This document shows positions 44,863 to 53,233 of a DNA stretch of 64,000 nt, one piece after another. The position numbers and the translations under genes are program-made. The stretch lies in contig NZ_LIPG01000010.1 in assembly GCF_001905505.1 (NCBI RefSeq), forward strand, positions 1-64,000. The letters run 5' to 3'. The stretch's first letter is position 1. Every line of letters begins with the position of its first letter. The notes beneath the pieces were generated by a model. It saw nothing but the letters and a program-made list of their open reading frames with translations, was not told the origin of the DNA and did no database searches. The DNA comes from Streptomyces sp. CB02058. Its GTDB lineage: Bacteria; Actinomycetota; Actinomycetes; Streptomycetales; Streptomycetaceae.

Positions 44863-45764
44863 CCCCCTCGCTCAACGCGTCGGGGCCGGCTTCCGAGCCG
44901 GCCCCGCTCCGCCCCGGCCGCAAACTCGGCCCCATCGCCTCCACCGTGGGCAGCTCGCACCGCGCATGGCTCGGACCGACCCGCGAGCACTACCTCCTCA
45001 GCGGCCGCACCCTTGCCGACCTCAGCGCGAGCGTCCTCGCCAAGTCCAAACTCTCCGAGCTGCTGCGCGGCGTCGGTCACTACCCGCGCTGGGAGGTCAT
45101 CCACCGCCTTGCCGAGGAGCTGAACATCCCGACCTGGCCCCTGCACCGGCTCTGGAAGCAAGCCGCCATGGACGCCGGAAAGAGCCGGGACTGGGTCGAC
45201 CGCTCCACCGGAGGCACCCTGGCCCTCACCACCCAGGCCGGACCGCCCCTGGAACACGGTGCCCTGCGCTCCATCGTCGAAGACGGCTACCGCCGCTACG
45301 CCGGCGTCTTCCTGACCGATGACGTCCTGGACGCTGCCGTCGAGGAGTCCTTCGCCATTCTGTGGCTCTCCTTCGACGATGCCCTGGCCAGCCCCGACAT
45401 CCGCCGCTACGCCTGGAACATCCTCAGCGCCACGGTCAGGGCCAAGGCCGACCACCGAGACCAGCGGCCCGTCCTCGGCAGCGCCGCCTTCGACACCGTC
45501 GCCCTCCTGCACGCCCAGACCTCCCTCGACGACCAGGTGGTCCAGCTAGCCGAAAGCCTGGAGACGTTCACCGCCATCAGCAAGCTGCCCCTCACCCAGC
45601 TCGACGTCATGGTGCTGCGGCGCCTGTGCGGCTACACCACCGAGAAGGTCTCCGACCTCCTCGGCATCCCGCTGGCCCTCGTACGGTCCAGCCAACGCCA
45701 CGCCGACCGGTTCCTCGCCGACACCGTGGAGCCGCCGGCCCCGACCGGAGGAACCACCTCATGA
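44859..45764 (+). CDS. Regulator-like protein with XRE-like N-term and sigma-region-4-like C-term
   Basis: 301 aa from GTG 44859. The N-terminal part has an XRE-like helical motif (LADLSASVLAKSKLSELLRG, HYPRWEVIHRLAEELNIPTW). The C-terminal part resembles sigma70 region 4 (PLTQLDVMVLRRLCGYTTEK, VSDLLGIPLALVRSSQRHAD), and the middle (AAVEESFAILWLSFDDALAS) is like region 2 of ECF-type factors. It may be an atypical sigma factor or regulator. Coupled by 4-nt overlaps to the membrane protein before it and the gene after it. Confidence 0.65.
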   Translation: MTPSLNASGPASEPAPLRPGRKLGPIASTVGSSHRAWLGPTREHYLLSGRTLADLSASVLAKSKLSELLRGVGHYPRWEVIHRLAEELNIPTWPLHRLWKQAAMDAGKSRDWVDRSTGGTLALTTQAGPPLEHGALRSIVEDGYRRYAGVFLTDDVLDAAVEESFAILWLSFDDALASPDIRRYAWNILSATVRAKADHRDQRPVLGSAAFDTVALLHAQTSLDDQVVQLAESLETFTAISKLPLTQLDVMVLRRLCGYTTEKVSDLLGIPLALVRSSQRHADRFLADTVEPPAPTGGTTS

Positions 45765-46609
45765 GAAAGACAGACCTCGACAGCATCCTGTCCCGGACAC
45801 TGCTCGTCTTCGACCGAGCCGTGCCACGAGACGCCGTCCCCGCCCGCGACCCGGCCCTCAAACCCCGCTGCCCCGTCGCCCCCCGCTACGCGACCGACCA
45901 GAACACGGCATCGGCCGCCGAGGACCTGCGCGCCCTCTGCGAGGCCCTCGTCACCCACACCCCCGCGCGCGCCGTCGCAGACTTCATCACCGACCAGGTC
46001 CCCGAGCCGCGCAGCGCCATGGTCCTGGCCTGCGTCCTGCAGCTCACCGACACCGACGACGGCGCCCGCTTCTGGTGGCAGTACGCCGCTGGCGCCGGAC
46101 ACCCCGCGGCCGCCTACTGCCTCTACCTTCACCACCTAGCCCTCGGAGAGACCCACGCCGCCCGCTGGTGGCACAAGCAGACTGACGACGACACTCACCA
46201 AGCCAAGACCATCCGCACCACAGTCCACCGCGACAACAAGACCGTCGCTCTCTACCACGACGAGGAGACCTCCGCAGCCACCCTCTTGCGACTCCTGCGC
46301 CGCCTTGGCAAGCACACCGCACGCCCTAGGTCTGCCGTCGTATCTGAGCTGATGGCCTACATGCCCACCGCCGTCGCTGTCGGCTACCTCCGTGAACCCG
46401 ACAGCGAACTTCCGTTGCCCGGAGACCAGTTCGCCCACGAGATCCACGCTCTGCTCACAACCAGCGCCACCCAACCCCACCGTCCCAGCAACCTTCCGGC
46501 ACGTATCCGCACGCGCACCCGCGGCCGCCCTCGCCCCGAATCACGCCAAGCAGGAGCCGATACCCAACTCCGAATCCCGCAGCCTCTCGACGAGGCTGCC
46601 TCACGTTGA
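45761..46609 (+). CDS. Hypothetical protein, third gene of coupled cassette
   Basis: 282 aa, ATG overlapping the previous stop (ATGA). A disordered start is followed by a helical middle with Sel1/TPR-like pattern (DDGARFWWQYAAGAGHPAAA, YCLYLHHLALGETHAARWWH), then a region LRLLRRLGKHTARPRSAVVS and a Pro/Arg-rich tail. Such proteins recur in Streptomyces behind sigma-like regulators. No catalytic motif seen. The Sel1-like pair suggests protein binding, perhaps with the regulator encoded just upstream. Confidence 0.65.
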   Translation: MRKTDLDSILSRTLLVFDRAVPRDAVPARDPALKPRCPVAPRYATDQNTASAAEDLRALCEALVTHTPARAVADFITDQVPEPRSAMVLACVLQLTDTDDGARFWWQYAAGAGHPAAAYCLYLHHLALGETHAARWWHKQTDDDTHQAKTIRTTVHRDNKTVALYHDEETSAATLLRLLRRLGKHTARPRSAVVSELMAYMPTAVAVGYLREPDSELPLPGDQFAHEIHALLTTSATQPHRPSNLPARIRTRTRGRPRPESRQAGADTQLRIPQPLDEAASR

Positions 46610-46832
46610 CCAACCACCCCGCTCCCGGTGGGCAGCTGACCTTGAATCTCACCTTGCCCGGCTGCTACACCATCATCGAGCTCGACCCCGAGCAGGCCAT
46701 ACACGGGGGCATGCCTGCACGCACATCGTCTGTGGAGATGCCGGGACACCCGCTGGTCAGCGAACAGCGCGGACGTTCCTCTAGACCGAGCAGCCCACTG
46801 AGGATTTCTCAGCGACCTTCTGATGGGCGCTC

Positions 46833-47326
46833 TCAGCTGACGATGCGAGCCGTGGCGAGGTCGGCGAGGATCTGATCCACGGTTTGGTGTGGTGTCTGAT
46901 TCGACGTGTCCAGCCAGAGCGCCTGGCGCGGGGTGCCGCGGCGCAGGGCCGCCGTAGCCGTTCTTGTGGCGGCCGGCCTCACGCGTTGCGACTGCTTCGG
47001 GGTGGGGGACAAGGGCGACCAGATACAGGGGCTTCGCCGTCACGGTGTCAAGGTAGGCGTCCAGGTGCTTGCCGAGAACGACGTCTTGGACGATGACGGT
47101 CCATCCCGCCTGCGCGTACAGGTCTGCGACCGCAGCAGATGCCTGGTAGCGCAGTCGCAGCTGTGCTATTGCCTCGGCGGGCGGCTGGGGCGTGAATTCC
47201 TTGCGGCCGGACACGATCATCCGTCGGAAGCCGTTGCCGCGCAGGTGCGCGGAGGGCCTGGCGACGCCGAACCGTGTCCTGAGCCGCTTGACCGGTGCCC
47301 GTCCGAACCACCGGGCCAGCCGTCAT
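46833..47326 (-). pseudogene. AAA/phosphotransferase-like P-loop protein, multiply frameshifted
   Basis: Pieces of one gene lie in different frames of the minus strand: MTAGPVVRTGTGQ (degenerate P-loop), SAHLRGNGFRRMIVSGRKEF, a long good stretch IAQLRLRYQASAAVADLYAQ and AGWTVIVQDVVLGKHLDAYL, and LWLDTSNQTPHQTVDQILAD ending ARIVS. This order is that of actinobacterial AAA/chloramphenicol-phosphotransferase-like kinases. At least two frame changes and a damaged P-loop make it a pseudogene. Confidence 0.6.
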
Positions 47327-47523
47327 GTGGTGCCGTGGCCGCGTGGCTGAACGACCGCTGGCGCCTGATCCTGCGGGGGACTCCAGTCGATGGCTGCCAT
47401 GCCACGGAATCGCAGCAGGCCCCTGCGAGCTCGATGCCGTCGCGGTATGACTTACCAGCCTCCGGAGTGACGGGCCAGCACGTCCGACCGCTCGGCGGTG
47501 TCTATCGCCGGTACAAGAGCATC

Positions 47524-48189
47524 ATGATCAACAACGTTGTGCGGGGCTTTGCCGCCGCCACTCTCACTCTCGTGCCGTTTCTCGCTGCAGCTCCGGCTCA
47601 CGCCGCCGAAGTCACGACCCTCGCGGAGGGCGTCCAGGCGCTGCCGCTGGCCGCGGAGTCCCGCACCGGCTACCAGCGCTCGTCCTTCAGGCACTGGGTC
47701 GACGCGGACAAGGACTCCTGCAACAGTCGCATGGAGGTCCTGATCGCCGAGTCGAGGATCGCGCCTACCGTCGAAGCCGGCTGCAAGGTGACTGCGGGGG
47801 AGTGGTACTCGTACTACGACGGCCTCACCCTCACCGCACCGGGCGGCCTGGACATCGACCACATGGTGCCCCTCGCCGAAGCCTGGGACAGCGGAGCCTC
47901 CCAGTGGACCCCGGCACGCCGCGAGGCCTACGCCAACGACCTGGATGCCGAACGCTCCCTAGTCGCCGTCACCGCGAAGACGAACAGGTCGAAGGCCGAC
48001 CAGGACCCCTCCACCTGGCTCCCTCCGCTTGCCGACGCCCGCTGTACCTACGCAGCCGACTGGGTCGCTACCAAGCTCCGCTGGGGCCTGACCGTCGACC
48101 AGCCTGAAGCGGAAGCCCTCACCACGCTCGCCGAGACCTGTGGCAACCAGCTGATCACGTACGAAGCCGCCGCTGACGCCGGTAAGTAG
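47524..48189 (+). CDS. Secreted HNH nuclease (GmrSD-C/DUF1524 type)
   Basis: 221 aa from ATG 47524. A Sec signal peptide (VRGFAAATLTLVPFLAAAPA, cut after AHA) has no lipobox, so this one is likely released. The HNH domain matches the 43067 protein: YQRSSFRHWVDADKDSCNSR, DIDHMVPLAEAWDSGA, RREAYANDLDAERSLVAVTA and KTNRSKADQDPSTWLPP, with conserved Cys pairs for extracellular disulfides. Predicted extracellular DNase. The ribosome-binding site is weak (AAGAG). Confidence 0.87.
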   Translation: MINNVVRGFAAATLTLVPFLAAAPAHAAEVTTLAEGVQALPLAAESRTGYQRSSFRHWVDADKDSCNSRMEVLIAESRIAPTVEAGCKVTAGEWYSYYDGLTLTAPGGLDIDHMVPLAEAWDSGASQWTPARREAYANDLDAERSLVAVTAKTNRSKADQDPSTWLPPLADARCTYAADWVATKLRWGLTVDQPEAEALTTLAETCGNQLITYEAAADAGK

Positions 48190-48397
48190 ACGTCCCGCAT
48201 TGTCCGAAGAGCGTCCGCATGCGATGTCTGCACGTGCGGACACTCAGTGGTAGGTCTCCCCGATTGAGGCAGCCCCACCACTCTTTGCCGGTGGGGCGTC
48301 CGGTGGGCGGGGTAGGGGCGCTGTCTCGAACGGCACGTTTCGCCAGTGCGGTCTGACACCGGACAGGACGCTGGCCCCCGCCAGCCGGCGGTGGCGG

Positions 48398-48670
48398 TCA
48401 GTCGATGTCGCCCTCCCAGACCCAAGGGCCGGCGGGTCGGCTGAAGGTCGGACCGTATGAGGCGCGCCCGCCGGGTCCGTATGTGCTGTGAGGGGTGATC
48501 AGGTACGCCCCGGCTGTGCGCTGGTCTGCCGTGAGACCGGTGACGTCCAGGAGCTGTCCGTCGAGCGGTCCGCCGTCCAGCTGTACGTACTCGTGGCCGG
48601 GGCGGGTGGCGCAGGCGTCGGGATCGGCGTGGTCGGCCCCGTAGATCCGTGGGCGTGTGTGCTTGGTCAT
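48398..48670 (-). CDS. Small conserved hypothetical protein (90 aa)
   Basis: From the Met at 48670 (an in-frame Met at 48727 is less likely). Sequence features: RPRIYGADHADPDACA, EYVQLDGGPLDGQLLDVTGL and a C-terminal YGPGGRASYGPTF. The LDGGPLDG motif is typical of small actinobacterial proteins with a compact beta fold, function unknown. Isolated gene. Confidence 0.6.
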   Translation of the reverse strand: MTKHTRPRIYGADHADPDACATRPGHEYVQLDGGPLDGQLLDVTGLTADQRTAGAYLITPHSTYGPGGRASYGPTFSRPAGPWVWEGDID

Positions 48671-48917
48671 CTGCTCAGGCTGCCAGCTGACGTCGGGAGG
48701 GTGGAGCATTTCAAAGGCATCCCTCATGCGCTGCCGGACTGCGTGACTCCGAGGGCTGAAGGGCTACCCGACTCAGCCTGACTTTCAGGACCGTCGGCGC
48801 CGCTCTTTCGTGCGGGCCGGTATGCATGCCGCCCGCCCGCCCGCGGTGCATTCTCGGTCGGCGGCTTCTCCGTGATCCAGGATGCACAAAAAACCGAACA
48901 GATGCTCTAATCGCTGG

Positions 48918-49133
48918 ATGGATTCCTTCCTCTTCCCTGACGACCTGGTCCAAGCGCAGCGCGCTTAGCAAGCCAGCTACCGTGAGCTCGCCCAGCCTCG
49001 ACCCCGCCACACCACCACGCTGCGCCGCGGGCTGCTGCTCTTGTCGGTCCGGATCCAGTGGCATCCGTTCTGGTCCACTCCTTGCGGACGCGTTCCCGCG
49101 GCCCGGGTGGAGCCGAGGCGCCTGGCAATGTGA
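48918..49133 (+). pseudogene. Small conserved Streptomyces gene with in-frame amber codon
   Basis: MDSFLFPDDLVQAQRA, TAG (48966-48968), then QASYRELAQPRPRHTTTLRR and HPFWSTPCGRVPAARVEPRR up to a TGA at 49131. The downstream half continues in frame and resembles small Streptomyces proteins of the FPDDL...YRELA...HPYW type. The TAG sits where these usually have an aromatic residue. Convergent with the STAND gene. Confidence 0.55.
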
Positions 49134-49135
49134 TG

Positions 49136-52100
49136 TCACCACGGGGGTGAGATTCTGCCGTCCGGTTCGAGCCCGAACCGCAGGATCTCGTCCACCGCGG
49201 GGTCGGAAGGCCTGGCTTGCCGTCGCAATCGCGCGAGGTCGTCCAGAGCGCCGATGTGCCCGGCGTCCACGGCGGCCTGGCAGAGGCGTTCGGCGCCTGC
49301 GGCGTCGCCGGAGCGTTCTCGGTACTGGACCAGGAACACGAGCGCGTCGCCGTGCCCGGCGGCACCGGCTTCCAGGGCGAAGCGCTCGGCACCTTCGAAG
49401 TCGCCGGCTCTTGCCCGGGCCTGGATGAGTGAGGTGATCGCGGCGACGTTGCCGGCGTCTGCGGCCGAACGTGCCAACTCCTCCGCCTGCGAGGGGAAGC
49501 CTGTGCGTTCTCGTATCGCCGCCAGTCTGCCCAGAGCGATGGTAGATCCTGCGTCAGCTGCGACTCGGTACAGACGTTCGGCGCCGGCACGGTCCCGGGC
49601 AGACTCGCGCTGGTCACCGAGGTGGAGCGCCAGACTCACTTCTCCAGCGTCGGCTGCTGTACGGGCGAGGCGCTCCGCCCCCGCGATGTCCCCTGCGTTG
49701 AGGAGGCGGTAGCCCAGACGGGTGGGTGTTTCCGTGTGCCCTTCCTCGACCGCGCCCTCGCTCTGTTCCGCAATCGCAACTTCATCCGCAGGTTCCCGAT
49801 GACGGGTGAGCTCGTTGGGTGCATGCCTGCCCTTGGATTCACGCGCAGCGGAAGCAGGCTCCTCGCTGTCAGGAACAGGGAGCTCGCCGGTCGCAGTTGC
49901 CTCCTCCTGCGGGGTGGCTGTCCACCGGGCGGCTTCCTCATCCCTGCCCATTTCTCGCAGCAGGCTGATCAGTAAGCTGCGCGCCTCGGAGTGTCCGGCC
50001 TCCGCGGCAAAGCGTGCAAAACGTGATGCGAGGGCGAGATTACTCGCATAGTTATCCAAATAGTTAGCACGGTTCAAAAAGTCGGGGGCTGCACCGGCTT
50101 TGGCGGCGGCAATGAAGAATCTGTCCGCACCCTCCGTATCGCCGACGTGGTCCCTCAACTCAGCCAGCCGGCAGAACGCGGCGGCGTCCCCGGTTTCGGC
50201 TGCTGCCTGCAGGAGCTGCTCGGCACCATCGGTGTCCCCTTCGGCGAGCCGTTGCTCAGCACGCTGATGGGCAAGCAGGACGAACGCTTTCAAGTTGCCG
50301 GCTTCCGCGGCGATCTGGTGGAACCGCTCGGCGCCCGCCCTGTCGTGGATCACGTCTCGTTGCTCGGCAAGCCCCATGGCCACTGAGGTGTCCCCGCCGC
50401 TGGCGGCGGCACGGGCGAAGTGTCTCGCGCCTTCGGCGTCACCGGCATCCTGCCTCCGCTGAGCCATGACAGCCAGCAGACCGTGTTCGCCCTTCTTCTC
50501 AGCGGTAAGGGCGAGCTGTTCTGCCCGTGTGAAGTCGTGGGCATCCCCGCACCGCAGGGCGAGGTCGATCAGGGGCCGCAAGGCCCCCAACTCGGCCGCG
50601 GCGCGTGCGAGGCGTTCCGCCCGCGTGAAGTCATGAGCGATTCCGCACTGCAGGGCGAGGTCGATGAGGGGCTGCAAGGCCCCCTGCTCGACTGCGGTGA
50701 GGGCCAGTGACTCTGCTTCATCCGCGTCGCCTGCCTGCATCCGCAATGCAGCCAGGCGAGCGAGTGCGTAGCTGTCCCGCCTTTCGGCGGCGGCGCGGTA
50801 GATCTGTTGCGCGCTCTCAAGGTCTCCGACGCTTTCGCGCCGCTGACCGAGCTGGGCGAGGGCGCGAGTGTCACCAGCTTCGGCGGCCGCATGCGCTATG
50901 CGCTCAGCCGCCTCGGCGTCGCCGTCGTGTGTGAGTGCCAGGCGCGTCAGGAGGCTCGGGTTTCCCGCCGCAGCAGCTGCGTGGGCAAAGCGCAGTGCGC
51001 CCTCGACGTCACCGGTCTGGTGGCGTAGCACGGCAAGGGCGCTAAGTGATGACACATTGCCGGCCTCGGCGGCGATCAGGTGAAGGCCGGCGGCATGCCG
51101 GTAGCGCGCGCGCTTCTGGGCAGACCATGCCAGAGCCCGCACACTCATCAGGTCGGGCGGATGACGAACGGCGGCTTCCCAGAATGATGCAGGCGGGCAG
51201 ACTCCGCCGCGGGTGCGCCGGCCTTGTTGTTCAAGGTAGTCGGAGAGCCGTGAGGCACGCCCCGCCGAAGGGCTGCGCGGGGGGAGCGCAGCCAGGGGGC
51301 CCGGGGCCCCTTTGCAGGGTGCGGCACAGTACTGGAGGGCGTCCTGAAACCATCCCGGCCCGAGCTCGTTGCGCGTACTGGTGCTGAGGTAGCCCTCGGC
51401 GGCCTCGGCCAGCAGTTCGTGAGGGAGCACAGGTGCGTGCCCAAGACGTCGGAAATCCATCGCGGCATGGATCAGCGCCGATGCACCCGCAGGCGCTGTG
51501 CGGTAGCGGGTGACGAGCTCGGGGACCCCGGCCAGGTACTGGGTCACCTCTCCGTCCACAGCCTTGGCCAGAGCATCCGCAAGCCTTGGATCCTCGGCAG
51601 AACGGGCCCGTACGGCCTCCAGGTCCGCCCCTGTGAACGCGGTGGGCACGACGGTGTATTCGCCCGTGTTGGTGAGCAGCTCCCGCTGCTGGCTGAAGGC
51701 GTCTTCGCCCGTCACCGGCCGCATAGTCAGTGAGGCCCAGTACTGGGGCCACATCGTCGCCACGACCAGGACCGGCCCGCGGCGCCGGTCCCGCAGCAGC
51801 GTACGCAGCCCGGCCGTGATGCGCTCAGCAACGGCCGGTTCAGGTGAGAGGAAGTAGTGCTGGGCTTCGTTGAGCCAGATCACGGTCCGCGGCCCGACGG
51901 CAGAGATTGCCTCAGCGGCGGCATGTGCCCGGGTGGGATCGTAGGGGTGCCACACCCGCCACCCCTTGGGCAGCCGCCGCACAGCCTCCCAGCAGGCCCG
52001 CGTCTTCCCGGTCGAGGACCCGCCCACCAGCGTGACCAGCACACTTGTTCCCGCCATCGCGCGTGAGACGGCCTCATCCAGATACCGGTCGTGGGCGCGC

Positions 52101-52216
52101 TCCACATAGACAGGCAGAGCGGGAAGCGCCATGGAAGCCGAGGGGGAGATAGCGCGGTGGACCTCCAGAACGAAGGGGTCCAGGTCGCCGACCGCCACTG
52201 TCTGCGGTGCGGACAC
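49136..52216 (-). CDS. nSTAND NTPase with long Sel1/TPR-type repeat array
   Basis: 1026 aa, GTG start. The N-terminus carries an NTPase module: Walker A VGGSSTGKT (64-72) and Walker B-like TVIWLNEAQ (111-119), then helical lid regions. From about residue 370 to the end there are some 15-18 short helical repeats of about 36 residues with the pattern A-x-x-G-D-x-x-x-A-E-R-x-x-x-x-A-A-x-A-G (GDIAGAERLARTAADAGEV, GDFEGAERFALEAGAAGHG), like Sel1/TPR repeats. STAND proteins act as sensors: the repeats bind a trigger and the NTPase switches. No effector domain is visible at the N-terminus, so a separate effector may be needed. The small gene 140 nt upstream (52357-52857) is the likely partner. Confidence 0.82.
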   Translation of the reverse strand: MSAPQTVAVGDLDPFVLEVHRAISPSASMALPALPVYVERAHDRYLDEAVSRAMAGTSVLVTLVGGSSTGKTRACWEAVRRLPKGWRVWHPYDPTRAHAAAEAISAVGPRTVIWLNEAQHYFLSPEPAVAERITAGLRTLLRDRRRGPVLVVATMWPQYWASLTMRPVTGEDAFSQQRELLTNTGEYTVVPTAFTGADLEAVRARSAEDPRLADALAKAVDGEVTQYLAGVPELVTRYRTAPAGASALIHAAMDFRRLGHAPVLPHELLAEAAEGYLSTSTRNELGPGWFQDALQYCAAPCKGAPGPLAALPPRSPSAGRASRLSDYLEQQGRRTRGGVCPPASFWEAAVRHPPDLMSVRALAWSAQKRARYRHAAGLHLIAAEAGNVSSLSALAVLRHQTGDVEGALRFAHAAAAAGNPSLLTRLALTHDGDAEAAERIAHAAAEAGDTRALAQLGQRRESVGDLESAQQIYRAAAERRDSYALARLAALRMQAGDADEAESLALTAVEQGALQPLIDLALQCGIAHDFTRAERLARAAAELGALRPLIDLALRCGDAHDFTRAEQLALTAEKKGEHGLLAVMAQRRQDAGDAEGARHFARAAASGGDTSVAMGLAEQRDVIHDRAGAERFHQIAAEAGNLKAFVLLAHQRAEQRLAEGDTDGAEQLLQAAAETGDAAAFCRLAELRDHVGDTEGADRFFIAAAKAGAAPDFLNRANYLDNYASNLALASRFARFAAEAGHSEARSLLISLLREMGRDEEAARWTATPQEEATATGELPVPDSEEPASAARESKGRHAPNELTRHREPADEVAIAEQSEGAVEEGHTETPTRLGYRLLNAGDIAGAERLARTAADAGEVSLALHLGDQRESARDRAGAERLYRVAADAGSTIALGRLAAIRERTGFPSQAEELARSAADAGNVAAITSLIQARARAGDFEGAERFALEAGAAGHGDALVFLVQYRERSGDAAGAERLCQAAVDAGHIGALDDLARLRRQARPSDPAVDEILRFGLEPDGRISPPW

Positions 52217-52356
52217 GCCGGCTGGAGGCTGAGCGGGCGCGGTGCCACCCAGGTGCAGGTGATGGATATGAGTGGTCCCGGAGGCAAAAGCTCCCGGCGC
52301 CGTCGCCGCAATGGTGGCGATGCTCGGATGAACATCCGCTGGGGAGGCGTCTTGAA

Positions 52357-52857
52357 TCAGGGCCCGGACTGACCGGGCTGGGTAGGGTTTGCGGGCGCGT
52401 CCCCGAAGTTCTGAACGCCGGCGGCGTAGCCCCCGTGCTCGGCACGGATGGTCACATCCCCAGCGGCTGCAAAACCGCCGTCACCGGCTGTCGCCGTGCC
52501 ACCTGCCGCAGCGGGCCCAAGCTGTGCGACGGCAGCAGCCAGCTCTCGCAGGTAGTCGGCCAGCTCATTTCGCTCCGGACCATCGGCGGCGTCCAGGGCA
52601 TCGGACAGGCGCACCGTCCACTCGTTCTGCAGGCGGCCGCGGGAACGCACCACTCCATCCGAGTCGGTGTCGTTGGACTCTAGCTCGGCAGCCGTGCGGT
52701 CCAGCCGCTGCAGCGTTACCCGCTCGGCCTCGCCGTCACCCCGGCTGGTCAACCGGGCGATCCGAGAACGAACGGCCTCCCACAAATCGGTCCCGGCCGC
52801 CGACACCAGAGCCGCACCACCCGCCGTAGCGAGTGCTGCCAAAGCCTCCAGATCCAT
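52357..52857 (-). CDS. Small partner protein of STAND gene
   Basis: 166 aa from the Met at 52857 with GAGGGGG upstream. The N-terminus ALAALATAGGAALVSAAGTD then LWEAVRSRIARL is a helix often found in Streptomyces proteins encoded before STAND or effector genes. The middle is charged helix (VTLQRLDRTAAELESNDTDS, ERNELADYLRELAAAVAQLG) and the C-terminus is Gly/Ala-rich beta-type (GGFAAAGDVTIRAEHGGYAA). It is 140 nt upstream of the STAND gene on the same strand. Probably a sensor/adaptor part of the same system; no enzymatic motif. Confidence 0.65.
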   Translation of the reverse strand: MDLEALAALATAGGAALVSAAGTDLWEAVRSRIARLTSRGDGEAERVTLQRLDRTAAELESNDTDSDGVVRSRGRLQNEWTVRLSDALDAADGPERNELADYLRELAAAVAQLGPAAAGGTATAGDGGFAAAGDVTIRAEHGGYAAGVQNFGDAPANPTQPGQSGP

Positions 52858-53233
52858 CCCAACCCCCTCAGCGCTGCACGTCCCCCGAGCAGACAACACC
52901 CCTCTTTTGAAGAGTACTTGGCCGCATGCTGCTCGGCAGGTGAGAAGCAGCCAGAGAAAGGCGCAGGCGAGGTTGTAGATGCCGGCGTGCTACGAGAAGG
53001 GTCGACTCGCCTCGACGGAACGGTGGTGAGGTCATCGGTCAGAAGCGTGGCGTTAATGGTGAGTTTGCTGGCGGCGATCCGGTCCTGCCCGGGTAAACAG
53101 AAGGGGGTGCTCGTGGGTGGCGGTCAGCTCCGTTTCGCCGTTGGGGGTGGGCTAGTGCCAGTTCATCTGGAGCGAACCCTCATGCGCAACGAGAGTGATC
53201 CTTCCGCCTTGCGTTGAGGGTGCGGGTCCCGGG
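52858..53233. other. Intergenic region
   Basis: No gene recognised. The part near 52900 probably contains the promoter of the STAND operon. Confidence 0.35.

Noticed and set aside
46606..46875. Short plus-strand frame starting MTNHPAPGGQLTLNLTLPG
   Set aside because: It would start on a TTG overlapping the previous stop and becomes Arg/Ser-rich after 35 codons; it also overlaps the end of the phosphotransferase pseudogene.
48826..49428. Plus-strand open frame reaching into the STAND gene
   Set aside because: Arg/Pro/Ser-rich shadow. The region holds a small amber-broken gene in another frame, and the STAND gene lies on the minus strand.
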